This document shows positions 1 through 7,600 of a stretch of DNA of 10,266 nt, one piece after another. The position numbers were made by a program, and so were the translations under genes. Numbering within the stretch: position 1 is the first letter of the stretch; each line of letters opens with the position of its first letter. Source of the DNA: Thoreauomyces humboldtii (lineage: Eukaryota > Chytridiomycota > Chytridiomycetes > Spizellomycetales > Powellomycetaceae); contig JADGJA010000815.1 in the NCBI GenBank assembly GCA_027596035.1, positions 1-10,266 of the forward strand, given 5' to 3'. A model generated the notes under the pieces. The model saw only the letters and a program-made list of their open reading frames with translations. It was not told the DNA's origin and searched no databases.

Positions 1-42
1 CCCCCCCCACCACCCAAACACCTCGTGTAGGACGAACCCATC
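1..42 (+). promoter_or_regulatory. partial 5' flank of the amine oxidase gene
   Basis: Only 42 nt upstream of the oxidase start are present. They open with a C-rich run (eight C) and end in a good start context, with A at -3 of the ATG at 43. No TATA element or operator can be judged from so little sequence. Confidence 0.4.
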
Positions 43-1515
43 ATGACCATCTCTCCCCTTTCATCCCCCGGCGCTGTCGTTGTTGTAGGTGCCGGCATCT
101 TTGGCCTGACCGCCGCAATCGCACTCAAGGAACGAGGCCGGAACGTCACAGTCCTCGACCGTCTCGCCTTTCCAGCAAAGGACGCCAGCTCAAACGACAT
201 CAACCGCATCGTCCGTATGGACTATGGTTCAAAGTCCCTCGAGCAGGACTTGGCTATCGAGGCGATCGCACAGTGGCGCAAGTGGAACCTGGAATCGCAG
301 CATTGCGGTCTGGACACCGTCTCAGACTCGGCCCCGCTCTTCGACGAGTGCGGCATCTTGCTCACGTGCAAGGCCCCCGAGCTCGGACCCTACGAGCGCG
401 CCTGCATCCAACACCTCACCGCCATCGGGTACGGCGACTCCCTCAGCGAGCTGTCGTCCGAGCAACTCTCCGACCGGTTCCCTGCGTTCGCCGACGCTGC
501 CTTTGTCCAGCATAGCGCCTACTTCAATAGCACCGGCGGTATGGTCAACGCTAACAAGACCCTCTACTTCCTCCGCCACCTCGCCCTGAAAGCCGGCATC
601 AAGCTCATCACCGGTGGAGACGCAGGCTCCGTCGACCATCTGCTGACGGAGGGCACCAAGGTGGTTGGAGCGAAGACTGTGGACGGCACATGTCACCTCG
701 GAGAAGTTCTCGTAGCTGCCGGAGCTTGGTCCGCATGTCTTGTCCCGGAGCTGGCAAGCAGAGTGTTTGCCTCTGGGCAACCTGTCCTGTATGTGCGCGT
801 CCCGGAGACCAAACGAGCCGATTTTTCGTCTCGCAACTTCCCCGTATGGACTGCAGACATTACCGAAACAGGTACGTGGGGTATAGGACGGGGTTTGGCA
901 TATACCCCGTTCAACACTCACTTTTTGTGATTGTACAGGAATCTTTGGTTTTCCCGAGCAAGACGGCGTTATGAAGGTCGCATGTCACTCGCTCGGCTTC
1001 CTTAACCCCACGGATCATTGGAAGGGAAAGGAACCCATTTCGGTGCCCAGGACCGTGGTCGATTCGCCCTTTGACACGATCCCGGACACCAAACTGGCAG
1101 AGATGAAGAAGTTCTTCGATAAACTGTTTCCGATGCTCGCGGACGCAGAGATCATCGATGCCAAGCTCTGCTGGTGAGTCTCGCTTGCATTATCTTGCTA
1201 ACACCCTTCAGGTTCTCACCCAGATGTAATTGTTTTTTGCAAAGGTACTGCAACACATTCGACGAGCGCTTCCTGATCTCCGCTGTGCCGGAACGCCCTG
1301 GACTCTTCGTCGCCACCGGCGGATCCGGACACGCATTCAAGTTCACTCCGGTCCTCGGCCACATCACCGCTGATGTTGTCATGGGAACAGACACCGAGAC
1401 TTCGAGATCGTTTGGTTGGAGGGCTAATCCCCTGGGCGAGGCAAGCTTTATGCCACAGGGCGACGGCATCCTTGCCGAACAGCAGTTTGCGCATATTAGC
1501 AGGACAAGCCGGTGA
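43..1515 (+). CDS. FAD-dependent amine oxidase, sarcosine / fructosyl-amino-acid oxidase family (FsqB-like)
   Basis: Predicted flavoenzyme of 444 residues, from exons 43-871, 939-1173 and 1245-1515 (introns 67 and 71 nt). Family members oxidise secondary amines or N-substituted amino acids to imines and release H2O2. Visible: an N-terminal Rossmann dinucleotide-binding motif GAGIFG (residues 16-21); the family motif SSNDINRIVRMDYG (about 49-62); a C-terminal LCWYCNTFDERFLI block whose first Cys (about residue 354) aligns with the cysteine that binds FAD covalently in monomeric sarcosine oxidase and FAOX; and GGSGHAFKF just after it. Splicing across 1174-1244 rebuilds the Trp codon of CWYC, which supports this intron. 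Length fits the family (about 370-450). No signal peptide or C-terminal peroxisomal SKL is seen (it ends in TSR). It is convergent with the ABC transporter and near an N-methylating NRPS, so an N-methyl amino acid or a derivative is a likely substrate; a pipecolate or Amadori substrate is possible. Family confident, substrate inferred. Confidence 0.9.
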
Positions 1516-1599
1516 GAACAGGCGTATAGCGATGTGTACCAAATTAGAGGCGTTCAGTGTCTATCTCCTCTTATGATCGAGAAGCTCCTTCGAACGCAA

Positions 1600-1639
1600 T
1601 GCTCGTACGATAACTAGAGACTCCATCGCCGTACGAGCA
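1600..1639. repeat. perfect 10-bp inverted repeat between convergent genes
   Basis: TGCTCGTACG (1600-1609) and CGTACGAGCA (1630-1639) are exact reverse complements separated by 20 nt. The repeat lies about 85 nt after the oxidase stop and about 93 nt from the transporter stop, so it could form a 3'-UTR hairpin on either transcript. The function is unknown. Confidence 0.6.
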
Positions 1640-1708
1640 AGGTCGCTTTGCCGAGGGACAGGACCCGGCACGCCATATCGCCGTCAAAATGCTCGATACT
1701 ATATCGAA

Positions 1709-1714
1709 TTTATT
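1709..1714 (-). terminator. polyadenylation signal of the ABC transporter gene
   Basis: TTTATT on the plus strand reads AATAAA on the minus strand, about 18 nt beyond the transporter stop codon (1732-1734) in an AT-rich stretch. Position and sequence fit a canonical poly(A) signal. No equally clear signal was seen for the converging oxidase gene. Confidence 0.5.
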
Positions 1715-1731
1715 ATCGTGTACAGTATCTA

Positions 1732-3997
1732 TCATACAGCCAATGAAGGAGTTTCCTTCTCTTCCTGCTTGGAGATGCGACTCGTGCGGACATCTCCACC
1801 CTTACCAAACCACACGACAGGCTTCGTTGTCGCCCTCAGTGCAACATAAGCCAACACCATACCCGCTGCGAAGAGGCCGGCCAAAACGCCAACATCCACC
1901 CACTTACTCAGGAACGCCATTCCATAAGAGTCGATAATGTCCCTTCCGTCCCTCCCGTCTGTGAACGTGTAATCCGAAAGCTCGTTCTGGAACAAGCCCG
2001 AGATGCCGTAACGGAGGGGGGTCAACCAACCGATCCAGCGAAGCTCGGGAGGGATCTCGGAACTGGCGGCCACAAAGCCAGAGAAGTTGATGCCGAGCAT
2101 GCAGATCAGGGGTGCTACCTGCAGCGCGGCGGCAAGGGATGGCGTTGCGGCCCCAACGAGGTATCCTACGAGACAACGTTGAAAGTCAGCAAGTCGCCTA
2201 TGGCCAGAGATTACAGCTGAGATGACATACCGAATGAAATGCCGCAAAGCTCAACGAAGATAACAATCACGTAGAACGTGAAGAACGCCCCGGCCGTTGC
2301 CTTGAGTCCGTGCATAAAGTACTGGAAGGCGTAGATGGCCAAGTTAAGGACCAGAAGGATCGGCAGGTTGGCGAGGAACTTGGCAATAATGGTCGACGAC
2401 ACGCGTCCGACTCCCGACCGACGGTCCTTGAGCAAGAACGCTTTGGCGGGGGGTAGAACGTTGACAGAGATCATGACGTAGTTGAAGAACTGGTTGGTGA
2501 TGATGAGGAAGAGCAGACCAGTCCTGAGAGAGGGATAGGGGGCGTCAGCAAAACTCTAGGCAAAGTTGACAGCAGCGCTCGTTACCGAGAGATGATTCCT
2601 GCGTCGGACTTGCCGATACGGAAGAAGATGAAGCCCATGATCAGCGACAGCACCACGGAAGAGACGATGTAAGCCATCATAGCTGGGCGGTTGCGGATGA
2701 CGTCAAGCCACTCCCGATGCAGGCACATCGCCGTCTCGCTAGCCCACGAAAGGCGGTGGCCCTTGGCGATGGCTGGGGATGCGTCCTTGAAGTTGGCGTC
2801 GGCTTTCTCGAGGATTTGGATTTGCGAGTTCTGAGACTTCCAGGCGCTCACGAAGTCCGTTCCGTTGTGACCGGTCTGGTCGCTGGTCAGCACGTCCAAG
2901 AAGTGGTCTGCGAGGAAGGTGAAGGAGGCGAGATCGTTTGTGAATACTGTGAATTCTTCAGCACCGCTAGGTTTGCATCAAAGACGATACCTGCTGGGTT
3001 GGTGAGTTCCGGGACCGGGAATCCAATTCGAGCAAAGTGGCTGATCGCTCCGTTGACGTGGCCGAAGTAGGCGGTGCCACCACGAGCGAGGAGGCAGATG
3101 TTCGTGAACAGAGGCAGGATGTTGGCGCGGGGCTGGTGGATGCTCAGAACAATCGCCATGCCGTCTGCCGATGCGATCTTGCTTAGCAGCGAGACGAGAT
3201 GGAGAGCGGAGCTGCTGTCGAGACTGCTGGTTGGTTCGTCCAGGAAGAGGAGAGAGGGGCGAGCGAGGAGATGCACGCCGATGGCAAGTCGCTTCTTCTC
3301 TCCCCCGGAGATGCCGCGGTTGCCCACGGTGCCGACGGTGTTGTCGGCGCAGTCACCAAGCTGCAGGGCAGTGATGATGTGTTCGACGCGAGCCTGGCGA
3401 GCCGTCTCCGAGCCCGAGATGCGGAGACGGGCGGCGAAGAGGAGCGTCTCGCGGACCGTGATATGCTGAAGATGCGGATGGAGATTAATCGTCACGGCCC
3501 ATCGACTAGGTAGGCGAGTGGGCTTCTCACCTCGTGCAGTTGGTCTTCCTGGTCGACGAAGCAGGTTTGCTGGCTCCAAAGGTCGACCTCTGGGACACGG
3601 CCATCAAGGAGGACGGTTCCGCTCCATGAACTGAGTTGAAACAAGCACGTCAGTCTCGGCGTCGCACGGTGATCAAACGGGTCTGTTTGTTTGCGTACCC
3701 AGGCTTGGCGCGTCCTGCCAGCATCTGCAACAAGGTCGTCTCTGCGAAAAGATGGGAGAAGTGAGTCAGACATTGGAGGCAGTGAGCAACTCATCGCGTC
3801 CCCAGCTTACTTCCGACTCCAGATCCGCCAAGAATGGCCAGGACCTCGCCCGACCGGACCTCGCCCCGAACTCCATCGAGGATCGTGCGCGCGGCCTTGT
3901 CTTTGTCTCCCGGGATCTCATACTTGAGGTCCTCCCAAGAAAGGGACCGGGCTTTGAGGCTGCTGACAGAGTGGCGGAATTCGAACTGCTTGGACAT
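1732..3997 (-). CDS. half-size ABCG (White/WBC family) ABC transporter
   Basis: Predicted ATP-driven membrane exporter of 617 residues in the order nucleotide-binding domain then transmembrane domain, as in ABCG half-transporters that work as dimers. Exons (minus strand): 3997-3811, 3741-3699, 3630-3531, 3465-2991, 2907-2586, 2523-2231, 2165-1732; introns 69, 68, 65, 83, 62 and 65 nt. Every junction restores a family motif. Walker A is GGSGVGKTT (57-65), with Lys63 split between exons 1 and 2. Next come DQLHEHITVRETL (about 105-118), signature ISGGEKKR (162-169), Walker B LLFLDEPTSSLD (182-193) and H-loop SIHQPR (218-223). Six hydrophobic segments follow (about 346-366, 377-395, 425-443, 452-472, 488-508 and 565-583). 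The N terminus is cytosolic with no signal peptide. Start chosen as the first in-frame ATG, 22 codons before the conserved DLKYEI strand. It is divergent from the NRPS, so it probably exports the pathway product or gives self-protection. Intact, with no missing catalytic residue. Confidence 0.92.
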
Positions 3998-4391
3998 GAC
4001 GGACGAGGAGACAAACAGGGCCTTCAGAAGGAATTACCAGAGGGTCGACGTGGGGTCACTGCCTCTTGAAGTACCGCTTTTTTATCGAGCCGTCTCGTTT
4101 TTCTCTTGCCGACCGCTCACAGCGACTCGCTATCACGTTGAGGCATGGTCGTACACAACAGGCACGCCGACCTCCCTAAAGAAGTTGCTGGACGCTGAGC
4201 GGCTTTTCAGTGCGGGCGGATCCTTCAACTTCAGCCCTCGCCGCTGGAACGATTTGGTGACAAGGTCACACGGAATATCAACTTCGCTGGCTGGCCGACC
4301 TAGGCAGCTTTTCGACAGCCTACCCATCGCCGTTGCGGCTACTTTTTCGCGCCAACCTTGTTCTAAAACGAATGTGGGAGGCCGTGGGGCA

Positions 4392-4413
4392 GCATGGCTC
4401 AGTGCAGCCATGC
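4392..4413. promoter_or_regulatory. 8-bp inverted repeat, candidate operator
   Basis: GCATGGCT (4392-4399) and AGCCATGC (4406-4413) are exact reverse complements around a 6-nt spacer. The palindrome lies in the divergent promoter, about 214 nt before the NRPS start. It has the size and dyad symmetry of a site for a dimeric regulator, but no regulator gene is in the window and binding is unproven. Confidence 0.4.
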
Positions 4414-4437
4414 GAGTTGGAAATTTGTTGGTGTACA

Positions 4438-4453
4438 TGTAGCAGTGTAGCAG
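4438..4453. repeat. tandem 8-mer TGTAGCAG x2
   Basis: Two exact, directly adjacent copies of TGTAGCAG (4438-4445, 4446-4453) in the NRPS upstream region. They are short and may be chance, but they sit between the palindrome and the ACGTAC cluster. Confidence 0.45.
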
Positions 4454-4475
4454 TCATTGCTACGCGCCGCTGCCC

Positions 4476-4494
4476 ACGTACAACGTACACGTAC
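4476..4494. repeat. cluster of three ACGTAC hexamers
   Basis: ACGTAC occurs at 4476-4481, 4483-4488 and 4489-4494, the last two abutting and the first separated by one base. Each contains the ACGT core recognised by several fungal bZIP regulators (established for that protein class in general). It lies about 133-151 nt before the NRPS ATG. A regulatory role is inferred. Confidence 0.45.
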
Positions 4495-4626
4495 ACGAAC
4501 CGCTTGCTTCCCTGGGTTGCGGTGACTTGCAGAAAAGGCCCATATCGAGTTCCATTCCTCGCCGCAACAGAGTATAGCAAGCGTGCACTTGTAAGCGAGA
4601 ATACTTCCAGGACTAAGGAGTCAGAG

Positions 4627-7600
4627 ATGGACACTGTAGCTACGCGGTTTTCGCGACAGGTGAGCGCATATCGTCTGCCCACCCATGCAACTCCGGGCTG
4701 CATCGCAAAAGATTCTTGGCCGCTAATCGTCGGAAATCAAGGCTGCGGCAACTCCAAACGAGATTGCATTGATTCAAGGTCCGACTTCGATCACGTATGC
4801 CCAACTTGACGAGTGGACGAACCAAATTGCTCGGCGTTTGCTCGCCAAAAAGACTAGCAGCGATGCCCATTCGAAGCCTCGTTCGTCGTATCCAGATGAA
4901 ATCATTGTTGCCGTATGCATGAAGCGCTCCTTGGACTGGGCAGCATGCGTCCTTGCAGTCATGAAGGTAGGGCTGCGTCCGCCCGCTGCTGCGGTTGGAT
5001 CCTGAACTAACAGGTGATTCCACCTAGGCTGGGTTTGCCTACGTTCCCATCGACTCCGCGTACCCATCCCAACGCATCCAACACATCTTCCAAGTCACTT
5101 CTCCATCGTTTACACTGTGCACATCGCAGACCGAACATCATTTCGACGAGCATGGCAAGCTCTCAGTAGACACGCCTGACTTCCGCGAGCAAGTGGCAGC
5201 CCACAGCGCAGCGCCTCTCGATGGACTCACCACCACACAGAGTCTCGCATACGTCATTTTTACCTCGGTATACTGATTGGGAACCCTCCCTGCATCTTTC
5301 TTAAAAGTATTGTATCTAATGCCTACTCGGTTCAGGGCTCGACAGGGCTTCCCAAGGGTGTCGAAGTGTGCCACAAGTCGTGCTCAAATCTCCTCGAGAA
5401 CGTTCGCTACGTCCTCGGCGACTTCGGTGTCGGCGACCGGCTCCTACAGCTGTGTAGCACGACCTTTGATGTTAGCGTCTTCGAGTGGATGTCGACGCTG
5501 ACCTCGGGCGCGACTCTCTGCATCCCGACAGAAAACCTCCTGATTGGGGACGTCCTTGCCGACGAGATCGAGAAGTACGCCATCACAGTGGCCTTGGCGC
5601 CGCCGTCCATTTTTGCATCCATCCCACAAAGCCGCACCCTGCCGACCCTCAAGACCCTCGTCATCGGCGGAGAGTCCTGCACTACCGCGTTTCGGGAGCG
5701 ATGGTGTCAAAAACTAAAGCTTGTCAACAGCTACGGTCAGATCCCCTTACTTTCTCAATCTGCGTCACAACGTCGCTTCCGAGATGCTAATCATGTCCCC
5801 TTGGCTGGTTTAGGTCCCGCCGAAGCTACCATCCTGGTTAGTGCTTGCGAACTTACGCCCTTGACGAAATCGGCCCTTCTCGGAAGCCAGGCGCTACCAG
5901 GATCCACATGGCACGTCCTAGATCAGGACACCCTCGTCGCAGCTCCGCCTCGTGGAACGGGAACTCTTTTCATCGGCGGGGTTTGTCTGGCCAGAGGGTA
6001 GGTTTTTTTAGTCACGTACATCGCAAAAGTCAACTCGGGGCTGATATCAACTCGCAGCTACGTCGGCCAACCCGATCTGACAGCCGAGAAGTTCGTCCAT
6101 CACCCGGAGCTCGGGCGCATCTACAATACCGGCGACGAGGTCCGATGGCAGCTCGATGGTCGGTCACTGGAGTTCGCTGGACGAAAAGATCGAATGATCA
6201 AGCTGCGTGGCTTCCGGATAGGTGAGAGCGACAACCAAGTCCAGCAAGACAGTCCAACTGAGACATACACTTTCGCGTTGCAGAATTACAAGAAATAGAG
6301 GCAGCATTGTGCGAGCATCCTCTCGTGGAGCAGGTGGCAGTAGTCAAGATCGCGGAGGACGAGGATCGACCGGCGTTTCTTGCTGCATACGTTGTACCTG
6401 CTGCCCCGCCAATATATTCTCCTGTCGAGGACATCGAGGCGGCTGCCATCGACGCGAATCATGAATCACAGTGGATGGCATTGTACGAACAGACATATCA
6501 GAAAGAAGTGGAGCAGATCGAGTCGCTCGGCGTAATACAGGACCCTACACTCAACTTCAAGGGGTATGCCGATCCATGATTGCCACCTTTCCGGCACTTA
6601 CGCTGACAGCCTCCTTCATTAGATGGCAGAGCAGTGTCACTGGGAAAGACATCCCCTTGAATGAGATGCTCGAATGGCTTTTGATCGGGGTTCGCGAGAT
6701 CGCTACGCTTAAGCCAAAGAAGTGTTTGGAGATCGGCTGCGGCACAGGTCTGGTCATGTTTCGTTTGTTGCCAATTTGCGAAAAATATACCGGCGTGGTG
6801 AGTCGACTTCGATGGCTGATGTCTGTAAATGTTCTCCAACTGAATTGACTCCCGCTTATAGGATTTCAGTCAGGGCTCTGTAGACTATGTGCGATCGTTG
6901 CTAAAGCACACACTAGTTAAGGGTGATTTCTCGGCCCACTGCTCCGATGCACGAGCCTGGCGATCCGAAGCCCGCTCCTTTGATACCTGCGTGGTGAACA
7001 GTGTTATCCAGTACGTGTGGAGTTTGTAGATGTGTTCCTGTGTTCTGGTTCAAGCGAGAGAGTTGATCATTTCTCCATTAGATACTTCCCCACCGCGCAC
7101 TACTTGATCGATGTTATTAGAAACGCTGTCGACGCCGTGGCCGACGGAGGGCACATCTTCGTCGGAGATGTACTGGACAAGTCGACTGTTAACGCCTTCT
7201 ACGCCGAGACGCTCCTCTTCCAGCGCAACCAAGACACTAACATTAAGAGCTTCCTCTGTCAACTGGCGATCAAGGCAGAGACAGATGCACAATTGTACGT
7301 CAACAACGAGTTCTTCCGGAACCTACGCATCATCGTCCCTCGCATCAAGGGCGTTCGCATCGTCCTCAAGCGTGGCTTTGGTGACAATGAGATGGTGCGG
7401 TATCGGTACGACGTGATTCTTCATGTGGGCACCGAGCAACTAGGGCATCCCACATCGGCGGACACGAAAACGAGTCCCTTCGACTCGTTGGGCTCCTTGG
7501 AAGCAATGGCAGGTTATCTGCGTGAGAGTCGGCCCTCCGCTTGGAAGGTCACGTCCATGCCCGACAGCCGGATCTATCCCTACGTCGCCTACACCAAGCA

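Larger units (their letters stand above)
3998..4626. promoter_or_regulatory. divergent intergenic region, likely shared promoter of transporter and NRPS
   Basis: A 629-nt gap separates the start codons of the minus-strand transporter and the plus-strand NRPS, so it must hold both promoters. A T-run at about 4078-4084 followed by ATC reads as GATAAAAAA on the minus strand, a possible TATA-like element about 85 nt before the transporter ATG. On the NRPS side there is a weak GTATAG about 55 nt before the ATG. The octamer GCCGACCT occurs twice (4166-4173, 4294-4301). It also contains a palindrome and ACGTAC repeats, listed separately. No convincing protein-coding homology was seen here. Confidence 0.65.

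Noticed and set aside
322..921. 199-codon minus-strand open frame opposite the oxidase
   Set aside because: It lies wholly antisense to oxidase exon 1 and runs through its intron; no family motif is visible.
3834..4442. 202-codon plus-strand open frame across the transporter start and divergent promoter
   Set aside because: It overlaps the first exon of the transporter in antisense, has no motif and ends in the promoter repeats; best read as chance.
4372..4626. In-frame N-terminal extension of the NRPS from an ATG at 4372
   Set aside because: The reading frame is open, but the 85 residues show no NRPS-like sequence and consist of promoter repeats translated. The ATG at 4627 has a purine at -3 and fits the start of the A domain, though this is not proven.
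7017..7081. Reading the exon at 7082-8285 as starting at 7017
   Set aside because: 7011-7081 is an intron (GTACGT to TTAG) whose removal gives the methyltransferase motif [10 protein letters not shown]; the stretch before 7082 is intron read-through.
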